Shown: positions 17,327 to 28,466 of the stretch, in pieces
Layout: each line of letters begins with the position of its first letter
Position numbering within the stretch: the first letter of the stretch is position 1
DNA from: Methylococcus capsulatus
GTDB taxonomy: Bacteria; Pseudomonadota; Gammaproteobacteria; Methylococcales; Methylococcaceae
DNA: 64,000 bases
Assembly (NCBI RefSeq): GCF_036864975.1
Contig: NZ_CP104311.1
Location: 1,342,001-1,406,000, forward strand
Reading direction: 5' to 3'
Position numbers and translations under genes: made by a program
The notes under the pieces: model-generated
Seen by the model: the letters and a program-made list of their open reading frames with translations, nothing else
The model's database searches: none
Told to the model about the DNA's origin: nothing

Positions 17327-18052
17327 ATGCGCCTTTCGGTCGTCGTTCCCGTCCACAACGAAGTAGACAATCTCGAATCCCTCATCGGCGAAATCACCCA
17401 GGCGCTGTCGCCGCTGGGGGATTATGAAATCATCTACGTCGACGACGGCAGCACCGACGGGACGCTGGAGAAGCTGCGTGCGCTGAAGGCATCGGTGCCT
17501 GGACTGCGCGTGCTCCGGCATGTCCGCTGCTGCGGGCAGAGTACGGCGCTGCGCACCGGTATCCAGGCGGCGCGGGGGGCGTGGGTCGCCACCCTCGACG
17601 GTGACGGCCAGAACGACCCCGCGGACATCCCCCGCCTGCTCGAAGCCCTGGACCAGCTCGGCGGCGAAACCGGCCGCGGCATGGTGGCCGGCTATCGGCG
17701 GAAGCGCAAGGACACCGGCTGGCGCCGGTTCTCCTCCCGTATCGCCAATGCTGTGCGCGGCGGTTTGCTGCGCGACAACACGCCGGATACCGGCTGCGGC
17801 CTCAAGGTTTTTTCCCGCGCCCTGTTTCTGGAGCTTCCTTATTTCGACCACATGCACCGTTTCCTGCCAGCCTTGACCCAGCGGGCGGGTGCGCCGGTCA
17901 TCTCCGTCGAGGTCAATCACCGCCCCCGCCTTTCGGGCGTCTCCAAGTACGGCACCTGGCACCGGCTGTGGGTGGGGATCGTGGACCTGTTTGGTGTGAT
18001 GTGGCTGCAGCGGCGCGCGCGTGTTCCGCAGGTCGAGGAACTGGGTGTCTGA
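17327..18052 (+). CDS. family 2 glycosyltransferase (dolichyl-phosphate mannosyltransferase-like)
   Basis: A 241-residue GT-A enzyme starting LSVVVPVHNE, with the nucleotide-sugar motif VDDGSTDGT and the DxD-like ATLDGDGQNDP. GCGLKVFSR and HRPRLSGVSKYG are typical of DPM1/ArnC-type enzymes acting on polyprenyl phosphate. No C-terminal membrane helices are present, only a hydrophobic patch. The donor and acceptor are not determined. It lies 35 bases after purM and 13 bases ahead of the cupin gene. Confidence 0.85.
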   Translation: MRLSVVVPVHNEVDNLESLIGEITQALSPLGDYEIIYVDDGSTDGTLEKLRALKASVPGLRVLRHVRCCGQSTALRTGIQAARGAWVATLDGDGQNDPADIPRLLEALDQLGGETGRGMVAGYRRKRKDTGWRRFSSRIANAVRGGLLRDNTPDTGCGLKVFSRALFLELPYFDHMHRFLPALTQRAGAPVISVEVNHRPRLSGVSKYGTWHRLWVGIVDLFGVMWLQRRARVPQVEELGV

Positions 18053-18064
18053 GGGGGGAGGGGT

Positions 18065-18439
18065 ATGAAATCACGCACGAGCTGGCCGCTTCTGTTGCTG
18101 GCCGCTGCCGCCGGCCTGGATGGCCAGGCCATTGCCGCCGAGGCTGCTTTTTCCCGCCAGGAGCTGTTGGAGAAAGGTTTCGAGCCGGCGCCGCCGCGCA
18201 TCGACGTGCGGGTGGCGCGGGTGGTGCTGCCCGTGGGCTACAAGACGCCGCTGCATACCCACGAAGGGCCGGGGCCGCGCTACGTGGTGCGTGGGCGCGT
18301 GCGGGTCGAGGAAGGCGGCCAGTCCAACACCTACGAACCGGGCCAGGTGTTCTGGGAGTCCGGGCAATGGATGAGCATCGAGAACGTAGGCGAAAACGAG
18401 GCGGAGATCATCCTCATCGAACTGGCGAAGCCGAAATGA
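18065..18439 (+). CDS. exported cupin-domain protein
   Basis: A 124-residue protein with a signal peptide (charged start, hydrophobic LLLLAAAAGL core, cleavage likely after AIAAEA) and one small cupin barrel. Cupin motif 1 is GYKTPLHTHEGPGPRYVVRG, which holds the His-x-His and Glu metal ligands; motif 2 is poorly kept. It starts with ATG behind GGGGAGGGG. The location should be periplasmic. The substrate is unknown, and enzymatic or sensing roles are both possible. Confidence 0.75.
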   Translation: MKSRTSWPLLLLAAAAGLDGQAIAAEAAFSRQELLEKGFEPAPPRIDVRVARVVLPVGYKTPLHTHEGPGPRYVVRGRVRVEEGGQSNTYEPGQVFWESGQWMSIENVGENEAEIILIELAKPK

Positions 18440-18515
18440 ACCGCGCCGGCTCCCAGTTGTCATAGCATACTAGTCCACTTGGTTATTCCTTCCGCCAGAC
18501 CGGCTGACGAAGTCC

Positions 18516-19613
18516 ATGAGTGAAACCGCTTTATCCATACACGATTACGCGATGCTCGACGATGCCGAGTGCGAAACCCGCATCCGGGCAGCGCGGGCGG
18601 CGCTGGGCAAGCGCTGTGTGATCCTCGGCCATCATTACCAGCGCGACGAGGTGTTCCGGCACGCCGACTTCACCGGCGATTCGCTGAAGCTGTCCCGTCT
18701 GGCCTCCCAGTCGGAGGCGGAATACATCGTCTTCTGCGGCGTGCATTTCATGGCGGAGGTCGCCGACATCCTGTCGCGGCCTGACCAGATCGCCATCCTG
18801 CCGGACCTGGCCGCCGGCTGCTCGATGGCGGATATGGCGAACTTGGTCGCGGTGGAGCGCTGCTGGCGCGAGTTGGCGACGGTGCTCGATCCGGAAAGCG
18901 AGGTGACACCGGTCACTTACATCAATTCGGCGGCCGATCTCAAGGCGTTCTGCGGGCGCCATGGCGGCATCGTCTGCACTTCCAGCAATGCGCAGAAGAT
19001 CCTGGAGTGGAGCTTCGCCCGGCGCGGGAAGATTCTGTTTTTCCCCGACCAGCACCTGGGCCGCAACACCGGCCACCGCATGGGGATCCCGCTGGAGGAG
19101 ATGGTCACCTGGGATTTCGGTAAACCCCTGGGCGGCCTGACGGAAGACGAGATCCGACGGGCGCGGATGATCCTCTGGGCCGGTTTCTGCTCGGTGCACC
19201 AGATGTTCCGCCCCGAACACATCGACCGTTTCCTTGAGCAGTATCCCGACACCCGGGTGATCGTGCACCCCGAGTGTAGCTTCGAGGTCTGCCGGAAGGC
19301 GCAGTACATCGGCTCCACCGAATACATCCTCAACACCGTCCGGGCCGCTGAGCCGAACACGCGCTGGCTGGTGGGTACGGAGCTCAACCTGGTCAACCGC
19401 CTGGCCCGCGAGGTCCAGCCGCAGGGCAAATCGGTGCATTTCCTCTCGCCCACGGTGTGCATGTGCTCGACCATGTTCCGGACCGACCCGCAGCATCTGC
19501 TCTGGGTGCTGGAGAATCTGGTCGAAGGCCATGTGGTCAACCGGATCGAGGTCTCCGCCGCCATCGCCGCCGAGGCCCGCGGGGCGCTGGAAAACATGTT
19601 GCAAGTGGCCTGA
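18516..19613 (+). CDS. nadA: quinolinate synthase
   Basis: A 365-residue [4Fe-4S] enzyme that condenses iminoaspartate with dihydroxyacetone phosphate to quinolinate for NAD synthesis. Recognisable segments are ILGHHYQRDEV, GDSLKLSRLA, CGVHFMAEVADIL, ADMANL, CTSSNAQKILEW, FFPDQHLGRNTG, HPECSFEVC and SPTVCMCSTMFR. The cluster cysteines fall in CGVHFM, VHPEC and TVCMC regions. nadB and nadC are not in the window. It is 9 bases ahead of rlmH. Confidence 0.96.
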   Translation: MSETALSIHDYAMLDDAECETRIRAARAALGKRCVILGHHYQRDEVFRHADFTGDSLKLSRLASQSEAEYIVFCGVHFMAEVADILSRPDQIAILPDLAAGCSMADMANLVAVERCWRELATVLDPESEVTPVTYINSAADLKAFCGRHGGIVCTSSNAQKILEWSFARRGKILFFPDQHLGRNTGHRMGIPLEEMVTWDFGKPLGGLTEDEIRRARMILWAGFCSVHQMFRPEHIDRFLEQYPDTRVIVHPECSFEVCRKAQYIGSTEYILNTVRAAEPNTRWLVGTELNLVNRLAREVQPQGKSVHFLSPTVCMCSTMFRTDPQHLLWVLENLVEGHVVNRIEVSAAIAAEARGALENMLQVA

Positions 19614-19622
19614 CCCCGCCTG

Positions 19623-20090
19623 ATGCAGCTCAACTTGGTCTGCGTGGGCGAGCGCATGCCGTCCTGGGTCACCGCGGGGTACGATGAGTACGCCCGTCGC
19701 CTGCCGCGCGAATGTGCTCTGGCGCTGCGTGAGATCGCGCCGGGTAAACGTACCCGTCATTGCGACATCCAGCGCATCGTCGCCGACGAAGGTCAGCGGA
19801 TGCTGGCCGCGGTGGGCGGCAATGCGCACATCGTCACGCTGGACGCCGCCGGCAAGTCCTGGAGTACGCGCGAACTGGCCGACGCCCTGGCGCGCTGGCA
19901 GCGCGACGGGCGGGATATCGCCCTCCTGGTCGGCGGACCGGACGGGCTGTCGGAAGTCTGCCGGCAGCGCGCTGCGGAAAGCTGGAGTCTATCGCGGATG
20001 ACCTTTCCGCATCCCCTGGTGCGGGTCATCGTCGCCGAACAGTTGTACCGGGCCTGGACCCTCCTCAATCACCACCCTTACCATCGCTGA
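19623..20090 (+). CDS. rlmH: 23S rRNA (pseudouridine1915-N3)-methyltransferase
   Basis: A 155-residue SPOUT-class methyltransferase, the normal RlmH length. The knot region shows [13 protein letters not shown] and the C-terminal [33 protein letters not shown] is close to universal in the family (segments quoted in part: TFPHPL, EQLYRAW, HPYHR). It methylates helix 69 of the ribosome. It is followed five bases later by maf, as in many proteobacteria. Confidence 0.96.
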   Translation: MQLNLVCVGERMPSWVTAGYDEYARRLPRECALALREIAPGKRTRHCDIQRIVADEGQRMLAAVGGNAHIVTLDAAGKSWSTRELADALARWQRDGRDIALLVGGPDGLSEVCRQRAAESWSLSRMTFPHPLVRVIVAEQLYRAWTLLNHHPYHR

Positions 20091-20094
20091 GTCC

Positions 20095-20703
20095 ATGCAG
20101 CCCAAAGACCTCAAGCTGATCCTCGCCTCGACCTCGCCCAGGCGCCGTGAGCTGCTGGGCCGCTTCGGCCTGCCGTTCGAGGTGCTCGGAGTCGAGGTGG
20201 AAGAGGTGCCCCGGCGCGGGGAAGCCGCCGAGGATTATGTGCGCCGGGTGGCATCCGACAAGTCCGCGCAGGGACAGAGCATGGCGCCGTCCGACGCGGC
20301 AGTGTTGGCGGCCGACACTGAGGTCGTGCTCGACGGGCAAATCTTCGGCAAGCCGCAGGGACCGGAACATGCACGGGAGATGCTGGGCCGGCTGTCGGGA
20401 CGGACCCACGAAGTGCTCAGTGCGGTGTCTCTGCGCCGCGGCAACTGCCACTGGCAGGCGTTGAGCGTCAGCCGGGTACGGTTCCGCGACATCGGCCTGG
20501 AGGAAATCGACGCCTACTGGGCCAGCGGTGAGCCGGCGGATAAGGCGGGCGCCTATGCCATCCAGGGCCGCGGAGAGCTGTTCGTGGCCGAACTTCAGGG
20601 CAGCTTTTCCGGCGTCATGGGCCTGCCGCTGCTGGAAACGGCCCGTCTGCTACAGCAGCTGGGACTGGGGACCGCGCACCTCCTGGCCGGAGCCGCGCCA
20701 TGA
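20095..20703 (+). CDS. maf: Maf-family nucleotide pyrophosphatase
   Basis: A 202-residue Maf protein. It starts with LILASTSPRRRELLGRFGLPFEVL, seen in nearly all members (core SPRRRELL), followed by AADTEV, FGKPQ and the lysine-rich turn EPADKAGAYAIQG. Maf enzymes hydrolyse non-canonical or methylated nucleoside triphosphates. The 3' end overlaps the rng start by four bases (ATGA), so the two are translationally coupled. Confidence 0.93.
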   Translation: MQPKDLKLILASTSPRRRELLGRFGLPFEVLGVEVEEVPRRGEAAEDYVRRVASDKSAQGQSMAPSDAAVLAADTEVVLDGQIFGKPQGPEHAREMLGRLSGRTHEVLSAVSLRRGNCHWQALSVSRVRFRDIGLEEIDAYWASGEPADKAGAYAIQGRGELFVAELQGSFSGVMGLPLLETARLLQQLGLGTAHLLAGAAP

Positions 20704-22154
20704 GCGACGAGATACTCATCAACGTTACGCCGCCGGAAACCCGTGTCGCCATTATCGAAAACGGGGTCGTTCAGGAGGTCTTGATCGAGCGGACCCGCCG
20801 CCGCGGTCTGGTCGGCAACATTTACAAGGGCAAGATCTGCCGGGTGCTGCCCGGCATGCAGGCGGTGTTCGTCGACATCGGCCTCGAACGGGCGGCCTTC
20901 CTGCACATCTCCGACCTGAGCGCGGCGGAACGTGAAAAGGCCGGCACCGACAAGATCGAAGCCATCTTCAAGGAAGGCCAGGAGATCGCCGTGCAGGTCG
21001 TCAAGGACCCCATCGGCACCAAGGGCGCCCGTTTGAGCACCGAGATTTCGGTGCCGTCGGTTTATGAAGTCTACATGCCGTTTGCCAAGACTTCCGGTGT
21101 ATCGCAGCGGATCGAATGCGAAGCGGAAAGGGCGCGCTTGCGCGCCTGTGTGGAGGCTTTCCAGCGGGAGCACGGCACCGGCGGCTTCATCGCCCGGACT
21201 TCGGCGGAGGGCGTGGACGAGTCCCTGCTGCGGGCGGACATGCTGTTCCTGCTCAAGCTCTGGAACTCCATCGCCCAGCGGATCAAGACCGCGAAGGTCA
21301 GGATGCTGCTGCACGAGGATCTGCCCCTGAGCATGCGCGTGCTGCGCGATCTGCGCCGCACGCGGGTGGACAAGATCCGGGTGGATTCACGGGAAACCCA
21401 CGCGCGGCTTACCAAGTTCGCGAAGGAGTTCGTGCCGGAGATCGCTCCGATGATCGAGCATTATGCCGGCGAGCGGCCGCTGTTCGACCTCTACGGCGTG
21501 GAAGAAGAAATTCAGAAGGCGCTGGAGCGGCGGGTGACGCTCAAGTCCGGCGGCTATCTGATCTTCGACCAGACCGAGGCGATGACCACGGTCGATGTCA
21601 ACACCGGCGCCTTCGTCGGAGGGCGCAACCTCGAGGAAACCATCTTCAAGACCAATCTCGAGGCGGCCCAGGCCATTGCCCGTCAGCTCCGGCTGAGGAA
21701 TCTGGGTGGCATCATCATCATCGACTTCATCGACATGCGGGACGAGGATCACAAGGCTCAGGTCCTGCAGGCACTGAGCCGGCATCTCGAGCGCGACCCG
21801 GCCAAGAACACCATCAGCGAGGTGTCGCCCCTGGGCCTGGTGGAGATGACCCGCAAACGCACCCGCGAGAGTCTGGAGCAGGTGCTGTGCGAGCCTTGCC
21901 CTGCCTGCGGCGGGCGCGGGGTGCTGAAAACCGCGGAAACGACCTGTCTGGACATCTTCCGTGAAATCATCCGCGAGGTGCGCCAATACCAGGTCCAGGA
22001 GCTGTTGGTACTGGCGTCCAACGAAGTGGTGGAGCGGCTGTTGGACGAGGAGGCGGACACCTTGTCTGAACTCGAATCTTTCATCGGCGTCCCGATCAAG
22101 TTCCGCGCCGAGGCCCAGTACAACCAGGAACAGTACGATGTCGTGATCCTCTAG
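20700..22154 (+). CDS. rng: ribonuclease G
   Basis: A 484-residue RNase E/G family endonuclease of the short RNase G type, with no degradosome tail. An S1-like domain (GNIYKGKICRVLPGMQAVFVDIG in part) is followed by the catalytic core with DVNTGAFVGG and IIIIDFIDM (metal-binding Asp residues). The zinc-link cysteines are in CEPCPACGGRG. RNase G trims 16S rRNA 5' ends and some mRNAs. It overlaps maf and precedes yhdP, the same order as in E. coli. Confidence 0.95.
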   Translation: MSDEILINVTPPETRVAIIENGVVQEVLIERTRRRGLVGNIYKGKICRVLPGMQAVFVDIGLERAAFLHISDLSAAEREKAGTDKIEAIFKEGQEIAVQVVKDPIGTKGARLSTEISVPSVYEVYMPFAKTSGVSQRIECEAERARLRACVEAFQREHGTGGFIARTSAEGVDESLLRADMLFLLKLWNSIAQRIKTAKVRMLLHEDLPLSMRVLRDLRRTRVDKIRVDSRETHARLTKFAKEFVPEIAPMIEHYAGERPLFDLYGVEEEIQKALERRVTLKSGGYLIFDQTEAMTTVDVNTGAFVGGRNLEETIFKTNLEAAQAIARQLRLRNLGGIIIIDFIDMRDEDHKAQVLQALSRHLERDPAKNTISEVSPLGLVEMTRKRTRESLEQVLCEPCPACGGRGVLKTAETTCLDIFREIIREVRQYQVQELLVLASNEVVERLLDEEADTLSELESFIGVPIKFRAEAQYNQEQYDVVIL

Positions 22155-22203
22155 GTGAGCGCTTCCCGCCGTGCCGGCGTTGTTTTGCGGGCAGCCGGCC
22201 GGC

Positions 22204-25200
22204 ATGGGAGAATCCACCGATGATCCCTGTCGATATTTCCTTGCGGCCACCGGTCTTTTGAAAAGAATTTTACGCGTTTCCGCCCGCGCCGTCCGTTACG
22301 GAGCACTTGCCGCACTGCTCGGGCTCGCCGCCGGCTCAGCACTGTTCCGGTTGTGGTTGGTCCCCGGCATCGACGCGTTCAAGGGGCAGTTGGAGCAGCG
22401 GATAGGGCGGCTCGGCGGCGAAAACATCAGGATCGGCCAAATTTCGGCCGCGCTGTGGACCGGAACGCTGGAACTGGTGTTGCGGGATGTTTCGGTCCTC
22501 GACGACATGGGTGCCGAAGCCCTGCGTTTCGCCGAGATACGGTTCGGCATAGCGGCCATGGCCTCGCTGATGGCGCGCGACCTGCGCGTGGCCTGGCTGG
22601 AGCTGCGAGGGACCCCGCTGTCCCTGCGCCGTCTCGCCGACGGCAGCCTCGGCATCGTCGGTCTGCATGCGATCGAGACGATTCCGGACTGGCTGCGGAC
22701 GCTGGGTTCTTTCCGGATCAGGGACTGCCGGATCGACTGGCAGGACCTGCAGCGGGGCGGCGCCAGGCTGGAACTGGGCGAGGTCGATCTGCTGTTGATC
22801 ACCCGGGGTGACCGTCACCGGCTGAGCATGAAGCTGAAGCCGCCGGCGGCGCTGGCGGACACCGTGCGGGTCGGTTTCGACCTGCGCGGCGACTTGTTCG
22901 AATCCATTACACTGTCGGGCCGTCTCTATGCCGATGCCAAGGATCTGGCGCTCACCGCCTTGAACGATGAACTGCCGCCGGGTCTGCGGCTGGGGTCTGG
23001 ACTGGCGGACGTGCGGGCTTGGGCAGAGCTTGCGGCGGGCCGCATCGAGTCGCTGGCGGCGCGCGTCGGCGGTCGCGACGTTCATATCGAGCGATTGGCG
23101 GGCGGGTACGGCAACGCGCCGGGCTTGGCACTGGCCGCCATTGCCGGCGATGTGTTCTGGCACCGTGAGGCGGGCGGCTGGCGGATGAACGCCCAAGGGT
23201 TGAAAGTGGTGTCCGCGGGGCATGAATGGCCATTGTCCCGACTGGCCCTGGCGGTGACCCGCGGCTCGGATGCCCGCATCGCATCGGCTTTTGCCATCGC
23301 CGACACCGTCGCCCTGGACGACCTCCAGCCGCTGTGGCCTATGCTCGGCTTGCCCGGTCCCGCGCCGGGGGGGAGGGTCGAAGCCCTCCGGTTCGGCTAT
23401 GAAAGCGCAGGGAGCCCACGGTTCGGGTTCTGCGCGCGCTTTGGCGGGGTTGCGCTTCCGGCCCGCGACGGTCTGCCTGGTGCCGCCGGTCTCGACGGCC
23501 GCATCTGCGGCAGCGACGAGCGGGGATTGGCGGTGATACGCATGCAGAATGGTGTGCTGGATCTGGCCAGTATGCTGGCCGAGCCGATCCGGGTGCAGCG
23601 GGGCGGTATGGCCGTGGCGTGGCAGCGGACCGGTGAAGGCTGGGCCGTGCGCGCCGACCGGGCAAGGCTGGAAACCGGCGACTGGTCCCTGTCCGCCGCG
23701 TTCGGCCTGAGCCGGAAGGCGGGGCAGGGGCTCCGGGTCGATCTGCGGGCAGAAACCGGGGCGGCGGATATCCCCCGCCTCAAGCGTTATTTCCCGGCCA
23801 AGGCGTTTCCGCTGCTGGGCCGCTGGCTGGGCCAGAGTCTGGAGCACGGTCGGCTGGATGGCGCCCGCCTCCGCTTCGAAGGACCGCTGGCGGCGTTTCC
23901 GTTTCGCAATGGCGAGGGGATGTTTCAAGCCGAGGTCGGGTTTTCCGGTGTGCGCCTGCGCTACGATCCGGCGTGGCCTGCCTTGGAGGATGCCGCAGGG
24001 ACGGTTCGTTTCTCCGGGTCAGGAATGGAGATCGCGGCGGCCGGTGGCCGTTTGGCCGGTGGCGAGATACGTGGCGCCAGAGCCAAGGTTGCTGACTTGG
24101 CGAAGGACGCGGTCATCGGCATCGAGGGTCGGGTATCGGCTACCGTGGCGCAGTGCCTCGAGTTTTTCCGGACTACCCCGCTTCGTCCGGTGGCCGATAA
24201 AGTGGATGCGGTGATGACGGTCGAGGGGGACGTGCTGCTCGATCTGGCCATGAAAGTGCCGATGGAAAGCAAGGCGCCGCCGTTCAAGCTGGACGGCACC
24301 GCGCGGCTGAGCCGGACCCGTGTCGAGCTCACCGGCCTCGCCGAGCCGGTCGAGAAGATCGACGGCGAACTGGGATTCACCGAGGATGGGCTGGTGTCCG
24401 GCCGGCTCCAGGGACAATGGTTGCACAAGGCTGTAGCCGGCCGGGCCCGGCGCAGCGGCGATGGTCTGGACGTGGATGTGAGCGGACAGTTCCCGGTGGC
24501 GACATTCAGGGACAGGTTTCCGAACCCCCTCTGGCGCCATCTGGCGGGGGCCATTCCCCTGACCGTGAGCGTCAGGCTGCCCGTTGCCAAGGAGCCGGAC
24601 GATGGTGTGCCGCTGAGTCTGAGTTCGGATCTCGTCGGCACGAAGGTGATCTTGCCGGCACCTTTGGGCAAGGCGCAGGGCGAACGACGGATGTTCCGCC
24701 TCGATACTCGTCTTGGGGAGGCCGCCACGCGGATCGACCTGAGCTATGGCGCCGACGTCGCGGCGCGGCTCGATCTGGGGGGGGGAGACTACCGCTTGAA
24801 GGGTGTGCAGCTCGCGGTCGGAACGGGGTTGCCGAAGAGTGCCGACGGCCCCGGCTTACGTGTCGTGGTCCGGTCGCCGAGCCTGGATCTGGCGCCTTGG
24901 GCCGACGTCTTCGTCGCCGGCGACCCTGGGCGCGAGGGTATCGGGATGGACGTCAAGGCGCTGGACGTGCAGGTCGGACAATTGCTGTGGGATGGCAAGG
25001 CGAAAGGATCGGTGGTCGTGCAGGCGGTCGGGCGTGCGGGTGGCCTCCGGGGCATGATCGACTCGGCTTACGTCAAGGGCGGATTCGACGCCGACATCGT
25101 CGCCGGGCGGTTGTCCAACATCAAGGCCGACCTCGATTTCGTCAAGCTGTCCCGGCTCGACGAAAAAGCGGTCGCTTCGACCGACTCCTGGCTGGACACT

Positions 25201-26055
25201 CTCCATCCAGGCAACTTTCCGTCCTTGAGGCTGGTCGGCCGCCACGTGCTCTGGCATGGTTTCGACGTAGGGCGGCTGCAGGCCGAGGTGGACAGCCAGG
25301 CGCGCGGCATCGTGCTGCGTTCGGCCAGTCTGCGTTCCGACAATCATGAACTCGTCGTCGAGCGGGGTGAATGGACGCGCCAGGGCGGTACCGATCGGAC
25401 CCATATCGCCGGCAAGCTCAAAGTGAAGGATTCGGGCATGTTGGCGGCGGAGCTCGGCTACCCGGAGTTCGTGCGGGATACACCGGCGGATGTGGACTAC
25501 ACCCTGACCTGGGCAGAGACGCCGTTCGGGGTATCCTCCGCCAATCTCGCGGGCACGGTCGACATGAAACTGGGCAAGGGGGCCCTGCTGAAGGTGGACG
25601 TGGGGATAGGCCGGTTTCTCGGACTGTTCAACGTCGATGCCTTGTGGCGGCGTCTCAGCCTGGATTTCTCTGACCTGTTCGGCGCCGGCATGGCTTACGA
25701 CGGCATCGCCGGCAAACTGGACATCGCCCATGGAAGGGCGGAGACCAAAGGGTTCGTGATCGACGGCGTAGCGGCCAAGATCGTGATCGATGGCGGCGTG
25801 AAGCTGGCGACCCGGGAGGTCGACCAGGTCGTGACGGTGATTCCCAACACCAATATCGCCCTGCCCGTTGCCGGCGTTCTCATGGGCGGCCCCCTCGGAC
25901 CGGCGGTGGGCGCGGCGGTTGGGGCCGGCGTGTTCGTCGCCGACAAGATGATGAATGGACAAGTGGAGCGTCTGACCCAGACACGCTATCTGGTCCGAGG
26001 CAGCCTGGACAATCCGGTCATCACCAAGGCCTCGGGCGACACGTCGCGGGAGTGA
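22204..26055 (+). CDS. yhdP: YhdP-like AsmA-family envelope protein
   Basis: A very large protein (1283 residues from ATG 22204) with one N-terminal membrane helix (LAALLGLAAGSALFRLWLV) and a long beta-rich repeat body. It ends with the AsmA-like segment DVGIGRFLGLFNVDALWRR and the hydrophobic tail IALPVAGVLMGGPLGPAVG. YhdP is one of the bridge-like AsmA proteins proposed to move phospholipids between inner and outer membranes. The start is uncertain: GTG 22171, ATG 22204 and TTG 22258 are all in frame and none has a good ribosome site. Gene order rng-yhdP-nitrilase-tldD supports the name. Confidence 0.88.
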   Translation: MGESTDDPCRYFLAATGLLKRILRVSARAVRYGALAALLGLAAGSALFRLWLVPGIDAFKGQLEQRIGRLGGENIRIGQISAALWTGTLELVLRDVSVLDDMGAEALRFAEIRFGIAAMASLMARDLRVAWLELRGTPLSLRRLADGSLGIVGLHAIETIPDWLRTLGSFRIRDCRIDWQDLQRGGARLELGEVDLLLITRGDRHRLSMKLKPPAALADTVRVGFDLRGDLFESITLSGRLYADAKDLALTALNDELPPGLRLGSGLADVRAWAELAAGRIESLAARVGGRDVHIERLAGGYGNAPGLALAAIAGDVFWHREAGGWRMNAQGLKVVSAGHEWPLSRLALAVTRGSDARIASAFAIADTVALDDLQPLWPMLGLPGPAPGGRVEALRFGYESAGSPRFGFCARFGGVALPARDGLPGAAGLDGRICGSDERGLAVIRMQNGVLDLASMLAEPIRVQRGGMAVAWQRTGEGWAVRADRARLETGDWSLSAAFGLSRKAGQGLRVDLRAETGAADIPRLKRYFPAKAFPLLGRWLGQSLEHGRLDGARLRFEGPLAAFPFRNGEGMFQAEVGFSGVRLRYDPAWPALEDAAGTVRFSGSGMEIAAAGGRLAGGEIRGARAKVADLAKDAVIGIEGRVSATVAQCLEFFRTTPLRPVADKVDAVMTVEGDVLLDLAMKVPMESKAPPFKLDGTARLSRTRVELTGLAEPVEKIDGELGFTEDGLVSGRLQGQWLHKAVAGRARRSGDGLDVDVSGQFPVATFRDRFPNPLWRHLAGAIPLTVSVRLPVAKEPDDGVPLSLSSDLVGTKVILPAPLGKAQGERRMFRLDTRLGEAATRIDLSYGADVAARLDLGGGDYRLKGVQLAVGTGLPKSADGPGLRVVVRSPSLDLAPWADVFVAGDPGREGIGMDVKALDVQVGQLLWDGKAKGSVVVQAVGRAGGLRGMIDSAYVKGGFDADIVAGRLSNIKADLDFVKLSRLDEKAVASTDSWLDTLHPGNFPSLRLVGRHVLWHGFDVGRLQAEVDSQARGIVLRSASLRSDNHELVVERGEWTRQGGTDRTHIAGKLKVKDSGMLAAELGYPEFVRDTPADVDYTLTWAETPFGVSSANLAGTVDMKLGKGALLKVDVGIGRFLGLFNVDALWRRLSLDFSDLFGAGMAYDGIAGKLDIAHGRAETKGFVIDGVAAKIVIDGGVKLATREVDQVVTVIPNTNIALPVAGVLMGGPLGPAVGAAVGAGVFVADKMMNGQVERLTQTRYLVRGSLDNPVITKASGDTSRE

Positions 26056-26103
26056 CGGCGGGACGGCCAAGAATCGATTGAATTACGGGTAGAGAGATAA
26101 GGA

Positions 26104-26925
26104 ATGAAAAAAATGATTTGTGCAGCGGTTCAAATGGCTTCCGGACCGCAAGTCGGGTCGAATCTGCTGGAGGCTGCCCGGCTCGTCAAGCAGGCCGCCG
26201 AGGCCGGCGCCAAGCTGGTGGTGCTGCCGGAAAATTTCGCCATCATGGGCATGACCGAAACCGACAAGCTCGGTGTGGCGGAAACCGAGGGCGGCGGCCC
26301 GATCCAGGAGTTTCTCGCCGGCGCGGCCGAGCGCCACAAGGTCTGGCTGGTTGGCGGGACCATCCCGATGTGCGCCGGGGACGGCCGGGTGCGGGCATCG
26401 TGCCTGGTCTACGACGACCAAGGGCGACGGGTCGGCCGCTACGACAAGATCCATCTGTTCGACGTTTTGGTGCCGGGGACCGAGGAGACCTACCGCGAAT
26501 CCCAGACCATCGAACCCGGCACCGAGCCGCTGGTGCTGGATTCGCCATTCGGCGCGCTGGGAATAGCCGTCTGCTACGACCTCCGGTTCCCTGAACTGTT
26601 CCGCCGCATGGCGGCGCAAGGGCTGGATCTCCTCGCCGTGCCGGCGGCTTTTACCGCCCGCACCGGCGCGGCGCACTGGGAAATCCTGGTGCGGGCGCGC
26701 GCCGTCGAGAATCTTTGCTACACCGTGGCGTCCAACCAGGGCGGTTTCCATTTGAACGGGCGCGAGACCTTCGGCCATAGCATGGTGGTCGATCCTTGGG
26801 GCAAGGTGCTGGCGTCGCTGCCCACCGGCGCCGGCATCGTCTGCGCCGAGATCGACCGGGAGTGTCTGGCGCAGGTGCGCGCATCCTTTCCTGTGCTCGA
26901 ACACCGGCGTCTGCATTGCGCATGA
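26104..26925 (+). CDS. carbon-nitrogen hydrolase (Nit-type, probable deaminated-glutathione amidase)
   Basis: A 273-residue nitrilase-superfamily amidase. The catalytic triad is visible: Glu43 (LPENFA), Lys115 (RYDKIHLFD) and Cys157 (AVCYDLRFPE). The last segment matches the Nit1/YbeM group, which hydrolyses deaminated glutathione, a side product of transaminases. It starts with ATG behind AGATAAGGA and lies in the yhdP-tldD interval, where many proteobacteria have the same gene. The substrate is inferred from the subgroup. Confidence 0.88.
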   Translation: MKKMICAAVQMASGPQVGSNLLEAARLVKQAAEAGAKLVVLPENFAIMGMTETDKLGVAETEGGGPIQEFLAGAAERHKVWLVGGTIPMCAGDGRVRASCLVYDDQGRRVGRYDKIHLFDVLVPGTEETYRESQTIEPGTEPLVLDSPFGALGIAVCYDLRFPELFRRMAAQGLDLLAVPAAFTARTGAAHWEILVRARAVENLCYTVASNQGGFHLNGRETFGHSMVVDPWGKVLASLPTGAGIVCAEIDRECLAQVRASFPVLEHRRLHCA

Positions 26926-26930
26926 TCGCT

Positions 26931-26975
26931 CCCCTCACCCCGGCCCTCTTCCGCTTGCGAGAGAGGGGGACGAAG
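26931..26975. repeat. dispersed CCCTCACCCC-type repeat
   Basis: CTCCCCTCACCCCGGCCCTC followed by a GAGAGAGGGGG arm makes a short hairpin just after the nitrilase stop. Relatives are at 29918-29966 (inverted), 58980-59085 and, within a coding frame, near 7376-7400. Confidence 0.6.
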
Positions 26976-27020
26976 AAAGGCTTCGCGTTATGGGCACGTT
27001 AAGCAAGGGCTTGAATCATC

Positions 27021-28458
<1,438 letters not shown>

Positions 28459-28466
<8 letters not shown>
